Shown here: one piece after another, positions 36,875-47,378 of the stretch
Layout: each line of letters starts with the position of its first letter
Position numbering within the stretch: the first letter of the stretch is position 1
Source of the DNA: Nocardia flavorosea
GTDB taxonomy: Bacteria; Actinomycetota; Actinomycetes; Mycobacteriales; Mycobacteriaceae
Length of the DNA: 64,000 nt
Direction of reading: 5' to 3'
Assembly: GCF_015477805.1 (NCBI RefSeq)
Contig: NZ_JADLQL010000002.1
Location: forward strand, 558,001 to 622,000
Notes under the pieces: model-generated
The model's database searches: none
What the model was told of the DNA's origin: nothing
What the model saw: only the letters and a program-made list of their open reading frames with translations
Made by a program: the position numbers and the translations under genes

Positions 36875-38190
36875 CGTCCTCCTCCGGGCAGGCCGGGAAT
36901 TTCGGGAAGCGGAATACCCGGGATCGCCAGTCCCGCGACACCGGCCGGAACCGTGACGGGTGCGGGCGCGGGCGCCGCCGGGGGTCCCACCTTCTGCGGA
37001 TCCACCCGGCCGGGCAGGTCGGGGGTGGTGTAGTCCAGCTGGTCCGGGAACGCGGTCACACCGGTCGCGGGGTTGGTCATTATGGGCACGTAGTTCATCG
37101 CCAGCGAGTTGATCACCGGGGCGAGGTATTCGACGCACAGGTCGGCGCTGGTATCGGATTCGTGCTGTTCCAGAGCCCGGACCGAACCGCACAGGAAGCT
37201 CACCGGATCGGCGAAGTTGTTCAGCGAGATGGCGCCGGTCAGCGTGCCCTGGGCGGGTTTGTAGATCTGGTAGAAGTTCACCAGCGCGGTGGGCCCGGAG
37301 TGCAGCGCCTGCTCCAATTCCGGTCGTTTGTCGACCAGGATCTGGGTCACGTCGGCCAGCCGCTGGACGCCTTCGGTGAGTTCGGTTCCGCTGCCGTCCA
37401 GGAAGCGCTGCACATCGGCCAGTGCGAGATCCAGGTTGTCCAGGCCGGCGCCCAGATCCTGGGAGACGCCGGCGAGTACCGAAGAAACCGAAGCCAGCCG
37501 CCCGCCGAATTGCACGATCTGCTCGTTGCTCTTGGAGAGCACATCCACGAACTTCTGCAGGTTGCGGATGGTGCCGAACAGGTCGGTGCGGCCGTCGGAC
37601 AGCGTGGTCAGCGTGGCCGAGAGTTCCCGCAGGGTGCTGCGGAACGCTTCGCCGTTACCGTCGAGGTTTTCCGCGGCGGTGTCCACGAAGCGGCCGAAGG
37701 AGCCCTGGGGGTCGTCGCCGACCGGGCCGAGCGCGGTGGAAAGTTTGTGGAGTTCGGTTTTGATGTCGTCCCATTCCACCGGGACGGCGGTCCGCTCGAT
37801 GGGGATCTCCGCGCCGTCGGACAGCGTGTCCCCGCCGGTGTAGGCGGGCGCGATCTGGATGAAACGCGCGGAAACCAGCGACGGCGCGATGATCACAGCC
37901 CGGGCGTCGGCGGGCAGGTCGACGCTGCCGTCGACCGTCATGGTCACCTTCGCCTGCTCTTCACCGGGCTCGATGGAATCGATCTTGCCGATGGGCACGC
38001 CCAGCACCCGCACGTCGTCACCGGGGTAGATTCCGGTCGTGGAGGTGAAGTACGCGGTGATCTCGTGCTTGGTGAGTTGGTTGTACGCCAGGTAGCCGCC
38101 GGTGGCGACCAGCGCGATCACCACGACTCCGGCGAGGATCCCCACCCATTTCTTCGGCAGTGCGCGAACTGTGTCCTTGACCGTACTCAT
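36871..38190 (-). CDS. mce4D: MCE family protein Mce4D
   Basis: 439 residues, ATG start. Membrane helix WVGILAGVVVIALVATGGYL; MCE domain about residues 40-115 (FTSTTGIYPGDDVRVLGVPI, RFIQIAPAYTGG); helical tube region with LTTLSDGRTDLFGTIRNLQK; Pro-rich tail. Overlaps mce4C by ATGA and mce4E at its stop. Part of the sterol import complex with YrbE4A/B. Confidence 0.94.
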   Translation of the reverse strand: MSTVKDTVRALPKKWVGILAGVVVIALVATGGYLAYNQLTKHEITAYFTSTTGIYPGDDVRVLGVPIGKIDSIEPGEEQAKVTMTVDGSVDLPADARAVIIAPSLVSARFIQIAPAYTGGDTLSDGAEIPIERTAVPVEWDDIKTELHKLSTALGPVGDDPQGSFGRFVDTAAENLDGNGEAFRSTLRELSATLTTLSDGRTDLFGTIRNLQKFVDVLSKSNEQIVQFGGRLASVSSVLAGVSQDLGAGLDNLDLALADVQRFLDGSGTELTEGVQRLADVTQILVDKRPELEQALHSGPTALVNFYQIYKPAQGTLTGAISLNNFADPVSFLCGSVRALEQHESDTSADLCVEYLAPVINSLAMNYVPIMTNPATGVTAFPDQLDYTTPDLPGRVDPQKVGPPAAPAPAPVTVPAGVAGLAIPGIPLPEIPGLPGGGR

Positions 38191-39248
38191 CGCGGCGGCT
38201 CCTGTGCGGACGGGCCGATCTTGGGACCGGGTTCGAGCAGATAGGCGCGCAGCGATTCGGGCAGGTGCTGCGGCCAGACCAGTGCGTCCACCAGCGGATG
38301 CAGGGTTTCACTGCTGGCGTTGACGACGTAGGCGTTGAAGTACGGACCGCTGCCGACCTGTTCGCCGAGCGCCGCGGCGAACGGGCCGAGACCGTCGAGC
38401 GCTTCGGTGATGTTGTCCCGGTTGCGCTCGAGCAGATCGAGCACCGAATTGAGCTTGTCCAGGGCCGGTTTCAGCTGCGCTTCGTTGTCGTGGACGAGGC
38501 CGGACAACTGCTGGGCCAGCGAGTTGACGTAGACGATCATCTGGCTGATGGCGGTGCGCCGCCGGTCGAGTTCGCCGAGCAGCTGGTTGCCGTCGACGAG
38601 CAGCGCGTTGATCGCGTCGGCCCGGTCGGCCAGGATCTTGGTGACGTTCTGCGCCCGGGACAGCAGATCCGACAGGGCCTGATCGCGGGCGTTGATGGTG
38701 CGCGACAACGCGGTCACGCCGTCCAGCGCCGACCGCAGCGGTGCCGGGGTGTCGGCGAAGGCCGCGGAGAGTTCGTCCAGCGTCTGATTCACCTTCTGCA
38801 GGTCCAGGTCCTGAACGGTCTGGCCGAGGTCGCCGAGCGCCTCGTTCAGCGAGTAGGGCGAGGTGGTGCGTTCGAGTGGAATGGTCTCGGTGACGGTCAG
38901 GGTGCCCTCGCCGTCCGGGTTCACGGCCAGCGATTTGCGGCCGAGAACGGTGTTGGTCTTGATCGCGGCGGTGGTCTTGCCCCCCAACTGGATCGAATCG
39001 TCGACGCTGAACCGGACCAGCACCCGGTCACCGTCGAGGCTCACGTCCTCGACGCGGCCGGATTTGATCCCGGCGACTTCCACGTCGTCACCGGTCACCA
39101 GCCCGCCGGCGTCGGCGAAGTAGGCGGTGTAGAAAGCGCCGCCGCGGATGAACGGCAGCCTTTCGAACTGCAGCGCCGACAAGGCCACCGCGACCGCCAG
39201 CACCAAGCCGACGACGCCGATGGTCACGGCACGTGATTGCTCCTTCAT
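38187..39248 (-). CDS. mce4C: MCE family protein Mce4C
   Basis: 353 residues from the ATG at 39248 (MKEQSRAVTIGVVGLVLAVA), chosen for its ATGA overlap with mce4B. Membrane helix at residues 8-30, then MCE domain (YFADAGGLVTGDDVEVAGIK, LGRKSLAVNPDGEG) and helical region (LLSRAQNVTKILADRADAIN). Shorter than Mce4D and F and without a long tail. Same role in the importer as its neighbours. Confidence 0.93.
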   Translation of the reverse strand: MKEQSRAVTIGVVGLVLAVAVALSALQFERLPFIRGGAFYTAYFADAGGLVTGDDVEVAGIKSGRVEDVSLDGDRVLVRFSVDDSIQLGGKTTAAIKTNTVLGRKSLAVNPDGEGTLTVTETIPLERTTSPYSLNEALGDLGQTVQDLDLQKVNQTLDELSAAFADTPAPLRSALDGVTALSRTINARDQALSDLLSRAQNVTKILADRADAINALLVDGNQLLGELDRRRTAISQMIVYVNSLAQQLSGLVHDNEAQLKPALDKLNSVLDLLERNRDNITEALDGLGPFAAALGEQVGSGPYFNAYVVNASSETLHPLVDALVWPQHLPESLRAYLLEPGPKIGPSAQEPPR

Positions 39249-40270
39249 TCGCTCGCACACCTTCCGGTCGTCTGCGGGCCGGGCAGTTCGAGCAGCAGCG
39301 GCTTACCGTCGGGGCCGTCGACCAGGAAGTTGGTCTGGCATACGTAGATGTTGAGGAACGAGCCGTAGGCGCCGATGCGGTTCAGCATCTTGTAGGCGCC
39401 CGGCAGTTCGTCGAGAACGTACTGCACAGTGTCCGAACCATTGTCGAGGTTGGTGGCCAGCCGGCCGGTCTGGGCGATGGTCGCGGCCAGGTCGGGGCGG
39501 GCTTGCACCAGGAGATCGTTCGTCGCCCGCGTGGCGTCGGCGATCCGCGGCAGCGCGGCGCCGATGGGGTCGCGGTCGGCGGCGAGGCCGCTGACCAGCC
39601 GGCGCAGCTCGTCGATCGTGGTGGCGAATTGGTCACCGCGATCGTCGATGGTTTTCAGTACCGAGTTCAGGTTGTCGATCACACTGCCGATGAGCGCGTC
39701 CCGGTCGGCGAGGGTTTTGGTGAACGAGCCACTGCTGTTGAGCAGTTCGACGAGCGTGCCGCCCTGCCCCTGGAAGATCTGCAACAGGGCGTTGGTCAGG
39801 TCGTTGACCTGGGCCGGGTCCAGTCCTCGCAGTAGCGGTTTGAAACCACCCAGCAGCAGGTCGAGGTCGAGGGCGGGCGCGGTCTTGTCCAGGCCGATGG
39901 TGCCGCCTTCGTGCAGGGTGGTCGCCTCGCCCGGGCCCTCCAGCAGTTCCAGGTAGCGGTCGCCGACCAGGTTCTCGTAGCGGATCGTGGCCTTGGTACT
40001 GGTGAGCAGCCGGTACTTGGTATCGACATCGAATTCGACGTGTGCGTGGTATTCGTCGTCGACCTTCACCGAGGAGATCGAGCCGACCGGTACTCCGGCG
40101 ATTCGCACCTTGTCGCCGGGCAGCATGCCCGAGGCGCTGGTGAACACGGCGTGATAGCCGTTCTGGCTGGAGAAACGCACCTGCGAGAACACGATCGCCA
40201 AACCGGCGAAGACCAGGGACATCACCAGCGTGAAGATGGCGAGTTTGACTGTCGTTGCGGTGTTTTTCAT
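39245..40270 (-). CDS. mce4B: MCE family protein Mce4B
   Basis: 341 residues from the ATG at 40270 (MKNTATTVKLAIFTLVMSLV), supported by its ATGA overlap with mce4A. Membrane helix, then MCE domain (FTSASGMLPGDKVRIAGVPV, ENLVGDRYLELLEGPGE), helical tube region, and the C-terminal CQTNFLVDGPDGKP. The length is typical of MceB. Confidence 0.94.
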   Translation of the reverse strand: MKNTATTVKLAIFTLVMSLVFAGLAIVFSQVRFSSQNGYHAVFTSASGMLPGDKVRIAGVPVGSISSVKVDDEYHAHVEFDVDTKYRLLTSTKATIRYENLVGDRYLELLEGPGEATTLHEGGTIGLDKTAPALDLDLLLGGFKPLLRGLDPAQVNDLTNALLQIFQGQGGTLVELLNSSGSFTKTLADRDALIGSVIDNLNSVLKTIDDRGDQFATTIDELRRLVSGLAADRDPIGAALPRIADATRATNDLLVQARPDLAATIAQTGRLATNLDNGSDTVQYVLDELPGAYKMLNRIGAYGSFLNIYVCQTNFLVDGPDGKPLLLELPGPQTTGRCASE

Positions 40271-41559
40271 GGCCGGCCCACCCCCGGGAGTCCGCCGAAC
40301 AGAACTTCGAAAACCTTGGGCGCGTTGAGGTTCAGCTTGGTCGAGGGAATGTAGGGATGCCCTTCGGAGGTATCGGTGACGACATAGTCGGCATGGCTGC
40401 CCGGTACGCGGTCGGTTGTCCCGGCGCACCGCGGTCCGCCCGTGGCGTTCACCTTCGGCAGATCGTTGGGGTAGGTGTAGGGCGGTGTGCCGTACATGAA
40501 ACCGGTGTTCAGGGCCACACCCTCCTGTCCGCCGCCGAAGACCTGCTCACCGATCGGCATCGCCTTGGCCGCACCGCCGATGAGGCAGGCCAGCGCGGGC
40601 TTGTACTCGTTGAGCAGTTCCGTGGTCGGCCGCAGCAGATCCAGTGCGGTGCCGAGCTGCGCCTCGTTCTCGTGCAGGACCGCGCCGGTGGTGTCGGCGA
40701 GACCGGTGAGATCGGCCAGCAGGGCGTCGACATCCGATTCCGCTTCGGTGATGGTGCGGGTGCTCACCGTGGCATTGTCGACGGTTCGCAGCAGATCCCC
40801 GGACACATCCGCGTACAGGTTGCCCACGGTGGCGGTGGCCTGGAAGTCGCGCTGCAAGGCCGGCAGCATCGGGTTGATCTCGCGGAGATACGCGTTGCCG
40901 TTCACCAGCAGCTCACCGAGCGATTCGCCGCGACCCTGCAGCGCGGTCCCCAGCGCGGTGAGCGTGGCGCTGAGCTTCTCCGGCTCCACCTGGGCCAGCA
41001 CATCGCTGAGATGTTGGAACAGCGTGTTGAACTCGACAGTGACCTTATCGGTCGCCAGCCGGGCGCCCGGTTGCAGCGATTGCTCCTCCGGCTCCTGCGG
41101 GATCACGAAGTTGATGTATTTGGCGCCGAACACCGTGGTCGACCGGATATCGACGGTGGCATTGGCGGGCACCAGGCCCAGCTTGTCGGGATCCAGCGCC
41201 AGGCGCAGATCGGTGCCTTCGTCGGTGGGTTCCAGCGCGGCCACCCGGCCGATCTGCACACCGCGCACTTTGACCTTGGCATCCGGGTCCAGCACCAGAC
41301 CGCTACGGGGTGCTGCCACGGTGACCGTGACGCTGGGTGTGAAACCGCCGAAGAACATCGTCAGGGAGACGAATACCGCCGCCACCACGGCCAGGACCAT
41401 AGCACCGCCGGCCAGTTTCAGCCCGAATTTCCGCTGGAAGGTGGTCCATCCGCTCACCGGGCGCAGTGGCGCCGCGGGTTCGCCGGGATCTTGGATGCCG
41501 TTCGTGGCCGCGGGATCGCGCCCGGGCTGTTTGCTGTCCGATCGCATCAGTTCAGTCAT
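40267..41559 (-). CDS. mce4A: MCE family protein Mce4A
   Basis: 430 residues, ATG start. Cytoplasmic lead of about 45 residues, one membrane helix (LAGGAMVLAVVAAVFVSLTM), MCE domain (PRSGLVLDPDAKVKVRGVQI, TTVFGAKYINFVIPQEP), helical region (LSATLTALGTALQGRGESLG) and a C-terminal domain with YGTPPYTYPNDLPKVNATGG, GPRCAG. Mce4A is the sterol-binding head subunit in mycobacteria. It lies 5 bases after yrbE4B. Confidence 0.95.
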   Translation of the reverse strand: MTELMRSDSKQPGRDPAATNGIQDPGEPAAPLRPVSGWTTFQRKFGLKLAGGAMVLAVVAAVFVSLTMFFGGFTPSVTVTVAAPRSGLVLDPDAKVKVRGVQIGRVAALEPTDEGTDLRLALDPDKLGLVPANATVDIRSTTVFGAKYINFVIPQEPEEQSLQPGARLATDKVTVEFNTLFQHLSDVLAQVEPEKLSATLTALGTALQGRGESLGELLVNGNAYLREINPMLPALQRDFQATATVGNLYADVSGDLLRTVDNATVSTRTITEAESDVDALLADLTGLADTTGAVLHENEAQLGTALDLLRPTTELLNEYKPALACLIGGAAKAMPIGEQVFGGGQEGVALNTGFMYGTPPYTYPNDLPKVNATGGPRCAGTTDRVPGSHADYVVTDTSEGHPYIPSTKLNLNAPKVFEVLFGGLPGVGRP

Positions 41560-41564
41560 GGCGC

Positions 41565-42422
41565 CTATCCGGAAAGGTTGAAGTTGCCGGAGGTGCCGTA
41601 GAGGGCCAGGGAGATCAGCAGCGTCACCGAGACGACCGCGATCAGCGAGGTACGGACCGCATTACCCACGGCGATACCGACACCCACCGGGCCGCCGGCC
41701 GCTGTGTAGCCGTAATACGTATGGATCATCATCACCGCCAACGCCATGACAATGGCCTGAACGAACGACCACAGAATGTCGCTCGGAATGAGAAATGTGG
41801 AGAAGTAGTGGTCGTACACGCCGGCCGACTGTCCGTAGATCACGACGGTGGCGAACCGGCTGGCGATGAAGGAGGCGATCACGGCCAGCGAGTACAGCGG
41901 CACGATCGCGATCATCCCGGCCAGCACGCGGGTTCCCACCAGGTACGGCATCGGACGGATCGCCATGGATTCGAGTGCGTCGATCTCTTCGGCGACCCGC
42001 ATCGCGCCCAATTGGGCGGTGGAGCCGGCACCGATGGTGGCGGCCAGGCCGATTCCGGAGATGACCGGTGCCGCGATACGGACATTGAGGAACGCGGCGA
42101 AGAAGCCGGTCAGCGCCTCGACGCCGATATTGCCGAGGGAACTGTAGCCCTGGACGGCGATGGTGGCACCGGAGAACAGGGTCAGGAAGCCGACGATCAC
42201 CACCGTTCCGCCGATCACGGCGAGGGCGCCGGTACCCATGCTGATCTCGGCGATGAGACGGATGGTTTCGGTGCGGTAGTGCACCAGCGCGCGCGGCATG
42301 GAACCGATCGCGCGACCGTAGAACACGGCCTGTTTGCCGAGATCGTCGATCGAATTCGAGAATCTGCGGACGCGCCGGGTAACTCTGGGGAAGCGGGATT
42401 GGATGATCACCGAGGCCGACAT
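41565..42422 (-). CDS. yrbE4B: YrbE4B, ABC permease of the Mce4 importer
   Basis: 285 residues, ATG start. MlaE-type permease with about six membrane segments; core EEIDALESMAIRPMPYLVGT carries the conserved EExDAL motif that contacts the ATPase. LQ-less C-terminus ends GTSGNFNLSG. Pairs with YrbE4A in the membrane and is driven by an MceG ATPase encoded elsewhere. It lies 4 bases downstream of yrbE4A. Confidence 0.95.
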   Translation of the reverse strand: MSASVIIQSRFPRVTRRVRRFSNSIDDLGKQAVFYGRAIGSMPRALVHYRTETIRLIAEISMGTGALAVIGGTVVIVGFLTLFSGATIAVQGYSSLGNIGVEALTGFFAAFLNVRIAAPVISGIGLAATIGAGSTAQLGAMRVAEEIDALESMAIRPMPYLVGTRVLAGMIAIVPLYSLAVIASFIASRFATVVIYGQSAGVYDHYFSTFLIPSDILWSFVQAIVMALAVMMIHTYYGYTAAGGPVGVGIAVGNAVRTSLIAVVSVTLLISLALYGTSGNFNLSG

Positions 42423-42426
42423 CGCG

Positions 42427-43191
42427 TCACCGCACCGAGAATTTGAGACCGACCGCCGTAACCACGACGTTCACCACGAACAGCGCCATGAAGGCGAAAA
42501 CCACTGTCTGGTTCACCGCATCACCGACACTTTTGGGACCACCTTTGACATTCAAACCCAGGTAGCAGGCCACCAATCCGGCGATCAGACCGAAAAGACC
42601 GGCCTTGACTTCGGAAATGATCAGCTCGGGAAGATTGGTCAGCAGGGTGATGCCGTTGACGAATGCGCCCGGGTTCACGTCCTGCAGATACACCGAAAAA
42701 AGGAAGCCGCCGACAATACCGATGGTGCAGACCAGGCTGTTCAGCATCAGGGCGACGAACATCGAGGCCAGCACCCGGGGCACCACCAGCCGGTGGATCG
42801 GATCGATGCCGAGCACCTTCATGGCGTCGATTTCTTCCCGGATGGTGCGGGCACCGAGGTCCGCGCAGATGGCGGTGGCGCCCGCGCCGGCGACGATGAG
42901 CACCGTGACGATAGGCCCGACCTGGGTCACCGCACCGAAGGCCGCACCGGCCCCGCTGAGGTCGGCGGCGCCGATTTCGCGCAGCAGAATATTCAGGACG
43001 AATACGACGAGCACGGTGAACGGTATTGCGACAAGAACGGTCGGCAGAATCGATACCCGCGCTACGAACCACGACTGGTCGATGAATTCCCGCAGCTGAA
43101 AGGGCCGCCGCAGACTCGCCCGGGCCACCGAGGCGGTGAGTTCGAAGAATCCGCCGACGGCCCGCAATGGCACGGCAAGGACGTCGTTCAC
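42427..43191 (-). CDS. yrbE4A: YrbE4A, ABC permease of the Mce4 importer
   Basis: 254 residues from GTG at 43191 (VNDVLAVPLRAVGGFFELTA), chosen because AAGGAGG lies 8-9 bases upstream; the open frame reaches 43431 without similarity. MlaE-type permease with ATPase-contact motif REEIDAMKVLGIDPIHRLVV. First gene of the mce4 operon, with a KstR-type site 73-86 bp upstream, so sterol-dependent derepression is expected. Confidence 0.95.
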   Translation of the reverse strand: MNDVLAVPLRAVGGFFELTASVARASLRRPFQLREFIDQSWFVARVSILPTVLVAIPFTVLVVFVLNILLREIGAADLSGAGAAFGAVTQVGPIVTVLIVAGAGATAICADLGARTIREEIDAMKVLGIDPIHRLVVPRVLASMFVALMLNSLVCTIGIVGGFLFSVYLQDVNPGAFVNGITLLTNLPELIISEVKAGLFGLIAGLVACYLGLNVKGGPKSVGDAVNQTVVFAFMALFVVNVVVTAVGLKFSVR

Positions 43192-43263
43192 TGTGGATCC
43201 TCCTTGCCTGACTGGTCCCGCTGGCGGCCGGTGGGGGTACACCCCGGGACACGCCCCGCTAAG

Positions 43264-43277
43264 TAGAACACGTTCAT
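43264..43277 (-). promoter_or_regulatory. KstR-type operator of the mce4 operon
   Basis: TAGAACACGTTCAT matches the published KstR palindrome TnnAACnnGTTnnA at 7 of 8 fixed positions. It lies 73 bp upstream of the yrbE4A start. KstR represses sterol genes until a 3-oxo-4-cholestenoyl-CoA ligand binds. Confidence 0.8.
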
Positions 43278-43440
43278 TTCCTATTTGGGGCCATTTTGAG
43301 GCTTGTGAACTGTTGACTTGTCGCAATCTCAGACAGCGAGACTGGAACCTGTTGCATACGCCTTGGGCATCATCGTGTGAGGCCGGGCACAATACGACCC
43401 TTTGTTTACCAACGACTGGACGTTTGTACAACTCCGACCG

Positions 43441-43474
43441 GCCGGGTTGCGCGATTCGAATCGTGCAACCCGGC
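43441..43474 (-). terminator. Terminator of hsd4A
   Basis: 34-bp palindrome (GCCGGGTTGCGCGATTC and GAATCGTGCAACCCGGC) with one mismatched pair, 15 bases beyond the hsd4A stop. No long T-run follows on the minus strand, which is usual in this GC-rich group. Confidence 0.7.
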
Positions 43475-43488
43475 TCGGCAGAATCGGC

Positions 43489-44394
43489 TCAACCCAGTTC
43501 GTGCAGCGCCGTTGCAGAGAAGGTACGGCCTTCGTCGCGTCCGGCGAAGTAACCGGTCAGCGTGGTAGCCAGATCGTCATCAGACCATTGCGCACCGGCC
43601 GCGTCGAAGCGCTGCTCGACCTCCGGCGCCGCCATCAACGCGACCATCGGCCCGTAGACCACGAAAACCTGCCCGTTCACCCGGTCCGCGGCCGGGGAGG
43701 CGAGGTAGGCCACCAGCCGCGCCACATGTTCGGGCGACAGCGGATCCACCTCGTTCTCGGGCGCCGCACTGAAGACCTGTTCGGTCATCGCGGTACGCGC
43801 CCGCGGGCAGATCGCGTTCGCGCGCACACCCACGCGTTCCAGCGCCCGGGAAGCCGACAATGTCAGAGCGGTGATCCCGGCCTTGGCCGCCGCGTAGTTG
43901 GCCTGCCCCGCGGGCCCCAGGAGACCCGCCTCGGAAGAGGTGTTGACAATCCGGCCGTAGACCGGAGCACCGGCCTCCTTCGACCGCGCCCGCCAGTAGG
44001 CGCCCGCATTACGGGTCAGCAGGAAATGCCCGCGCAGATGGACCGACAGAACCGCGTCCCAGTCCTCGTCGGACAGGTTGAACAGCATCTTGTCGCGGGT
44101 GATCCCCGCATTGTTGACCACGATGTCCAGGCCACCGAAGGATTCGGTGGCGGCGGTGATCAACGCGTCGGCGGTGGACCGCTCGGCGACACTGCCCGCG
44201 ACGAACTCCGCTTTGGCGCCGAGGGCCCGGATCTGCTCCAGCGTCTCACCGACGGCGTCGGACTCGGCGAGGTCGTTGACCACCACCGAGGCCCCGGCTC
44301 CCGCCAGAGCGAGCGCTTCGGCCTTACCCAGGCCCGCACCCGCTCCGGTCACGATCGCAACTCGCCCGGCAAGGCTGGTATCTGTATCGCTCAC
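43489..44394 (-). CDS. hsd4A: 17-beta-hydroxysteroid / beta-hydroxyacyl-CoA dehydrogenase, SDR family (Hsd4A)
   Basis: 301 residues, GTG start (VSDTDTSLAGRVAIVTGAGA). Classical SDR: cofactor loop TGAGAGLGKAEA, NNAG motif (VVNNAGITRDKM), catalytic Ser in IVNTSSEAGLLG and YxxxK in ANYAAAKAGITAL. In M. tuberculosis and Rhodococcus the counterpart (Rv3502c) sits between mce4 and fdxD and oxidises hydroxyacyl groups of the sterol side chain. It has its own KstR-type site 12 bp upstream of the start, and a terminator separates it from mce4. Confidence 0.94.
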   Translation of the reverse strand: MSDTDTSLAGRVAIVTGAGAGLGKAEALALAGAGASVVVNDLAESDAVGETLEQIRALGAKAEFVAGSVAERSTADALITAATESFGGLDIVVNNAGITRDKMLFNLSDEDWDAVLSVHLRGHFLLTRNAGAYWRARSKEAGAPVYGRIVNTSSEAGLLGPAGQANYAAAKAGITALTLSASRALERVGVRANAICPRARTAMTEQVFSAAPENEVDPLSPEHVARLVAYLASPAADRVNGQVFVVYGPMVALMAAPEVEQRFDAAGAQWSDDDLATTLTGYFAGRDEGRTFSATALHELG

Positions 44395-44405
44395 CGGGCC
44401 GACTC

Positions 44406-44419
44406 TAGAACGTGTTCTT
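44406..44419 (-). promoter_or_regulatory. KstR-type operator upstream of hsd4A
   Basis: TAGAACGTGTTCTT matches TnnAACnnGTTnnA at 7 of 8 fixed positions. It lies in the 44-base gap between the fdxD stop and the hsd4A start, so hsd4A may be controlled apart from fdxD. Confidence 0.75.
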
Positions 44420-44438
44420 ATTCACGGCAAGAGCAGAT

Positions 44439-44627
44439 TCACAGCAAACGCAAAGCCGCTTTCGGACATTGCGCAACCGCATCGGCAACCGCCGACTCCT
44501 GCTCGGGCGCGACCTCACCCTCGGCGACGTGCAGCATGTCCTCGTCATCGAGTTCAAAGACGTCGGGAGCAATTCCCGCGCAGATTCCGTTCGCTTCGCA
44601 CTGATCGAAGTCAACGCTGACCTTCAT
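44439..44627 (-). CDS. fdxD: Ferredoxin, 3Fe-4S type (FdxD)
   Basis: 62 residues from ATG at 44627 with AAAAGGAG upstream. Cysteine pattern FDQCEANGICAGIAPDVF and, near the end, AQCPKAALRL: three cluster cysteines in the CxxxxxC...CP spacing of 3Fe-4S ferredoxins serving cytochromes P450. Matches Rv3503c in position and length. It probably supplies electrons to sterol-oxidising P450 or oxygenase enzymes; no P450 gene is in this window. Confidence 0.92.
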   Translation of the reverse strand: MKVSVDFDQCEANGICAGIAPDVFELDDEDMLHVAEGEVAPEQESAVADAVAQCPKAALRLL

Positions 44628-44713
44628 CGAAACTCCTTTTCCCGCCCAATGGCGCAAGCCTAACAAGCGAGGCACCCACGGGCAGGCTACATGGGCTGAT
44701 TACCTTTCAATAC

Positions 44714-44727
44714 TGGAACATGTTTCA
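44714..44727. promoter_or_regulatory. KstR-type operator between fdxD and fadE26
   Basis: TGGAACATGTTTCA matches TnnAACnnGTTnnA at all 8 fixed positions and is almost fully palindromic. It lies in the divergent gap, 87 bp from fdxD and 125 bp from fadE26, and could control both. Confidence 0.85.
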
Positions 44728-44851
44728 GTGCATATGCAATGATCGGAGCCAGGTATCGGAGATCCATTCCGCGCTCCGCGAGGGTGAGCGCGGCACGATC
44801 CCACGTCCAGGCCCATCTCCAACCCGCAGAACGAAGGCTCGAGGTACCGCC

Positions 44852-46045
<1,194 letters not shown>

Positions 46046-46077
46046 CCGCGTCCGATTCCAGAAATAGGTAGTTCACC

Positions 46078-47184
46078 ATGGATTTCACTCCCACCGAAGC
46101 CCAGCTGGACCTGGCCCGGCTCACCGGCGAGGTCTGCGAGAAACTGGTCACCGCCGACCGGCTGCGCGAACTTGACGGCGGCACCGCAAAATTCGACGAA
46201 CCATTGTGGAAATCGCTCGCCGAGACCGGGGTGCTGGCGGCCGCGTTGCCCGAGGAAATCGGCGGTAGCGGGTTCGGCACGCTGGAGCAGACGGCGATCC
46301 TGCGCGAACTCGGAAAATCCGTCGCGGCCGTCCCCTACCTGTGGTCGATCGTGCTCGGCGCGGGCGCGCTGGCCCGGTTCGGTTCCGCGCCGCAACGCGA
46401 ACTCGCCGCCGCGGCCGCCGCCGGCACGTCGATTCTCACCGTCGCCGTGGCCGAGGAACACAACTGGAATCCGGCCCGGCCCACCACTACGGCCACCGAA
46501 TCCGGCGACGGGTGGCAGGTGACCGGCGTGAAGACCACCGTTCCCGTCGCCGACCGCGCCGCGCGGATCCTGGTGCCCGCCTCGGTATCGGGCCAGCCCG
46601 CCGTTTTCCTGGTCGATCCGGCCCACGATTCCGTCACTGTGACCGCACAGCAGGTCACCGACCGCAGCGCGGAATCACTGGTCGAATTCGCCGACTCCCC
46701 CGCCGAACTGCTCGGCACCCTGGCCGACGGCGAACAGATCCTGTCCTGGCTGCTCGACCGCGCCTGGCTCGGTCTGTCCGCGCAGCAACTGGGCACACTG
46801 GAACGCTCGCTGGAGCTGGTCGCCGGCTACGGCCGCGAACGCGAACAGTTCGGCCGCGCGGTCGGCAGCTTCCAGGCCGTGGCCCAGCGCCTCTCCGACG
46901 CCTACATCAGCGTCCAGGGCCTACGCCTCACCACCACCCAGGCGGCGTGGCAGCTCAGCGAAGACCTCGACGCCACCGGCGCCATCCACACCGCGAAGTT
47001 CTGGGCTGCCGAAGCCGGTCACCAGGTGGCGCACACGCTGGTCCATGTACACGGCGGGGTCGGGATCGACCGCGACCACATCGTGCACAACTACTTCACC
47101 GCCGCCAAACACAACGAGTTCGCCCTCGGCGGAGCCACGAACCACTTGCTTGCGCTGGCCCGGTTCGTTCCCGAATCCGCTTAG
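46078..47184 (+). CDS. fadE27: Acyl-CoA dehydrogenase FadE27 (ChsE5-like subunit)
   Basis: 368 residues, ATG start. Shorter, degenerate acyl-CoA dehydrogenase: ALPEEIGGSGFGTLEQTAIL, REREQFGRAVGSFQAVAQRL (dehydrogenase signature with Arg contacting FAD), VHVHGGVGIDRDHIVHNYF. It lacks a clear catalytic Glu, as expected for the partner subunit of the ChsE4-ChsE5 heterotetramer. In M. tuberculosis fadD17 follows; here it is absent and an unrelated convergent hydrolase follows instead. Confidence 0.94.
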   Translation: MDFTPTEAQLDLARLTGEVCEKLVTADRLRELDGGTAKFDEPLWKSLAETGVLAAALPEEIGGSGFGTLEQTAILRELGKSVAAVPYLWSIVLGAGALARFGSAPQRELAAAAAAGTSILTVAVAEEHNWNPARPTTTATESGDGWQVTGVKTTVPVADRAARILVPASVSGQPAVFLVDPAHDSVTVTAQQVTDRSAESLVEFADSPAELLGTLADGEQILSWLLDRAWLGLSAQQLGTLERSLELVAGYGREREQFGRAVGSFQAVAQRLSDAYISVQGLRLTTTQAAWQLSEDLDATGAIHTAKFWAAEAGHQVAHTLVHVHGGVGIDRDHIVHNYFTAAKHNEFALGGATNHLLALARFVPESA

Positions 47185-47378
47185 GGTCCGACCGGTCGGC
47201 GCCGCTGTACCTGCTCTCGACGGAGAGTCCCCAAGCCGGTCTGACCTGCCGATGTGTACTCGCCTCCCCTTGCGGGGGCGCTGCTCCGCGCCCGGCGTTG
47301 GCGCGACCGAGTCCAATGGGGGGAGGGAAAGCAGTCGATTCCTGTCCCGGGACAGACGCGGCCGGATTGCCCGACCGG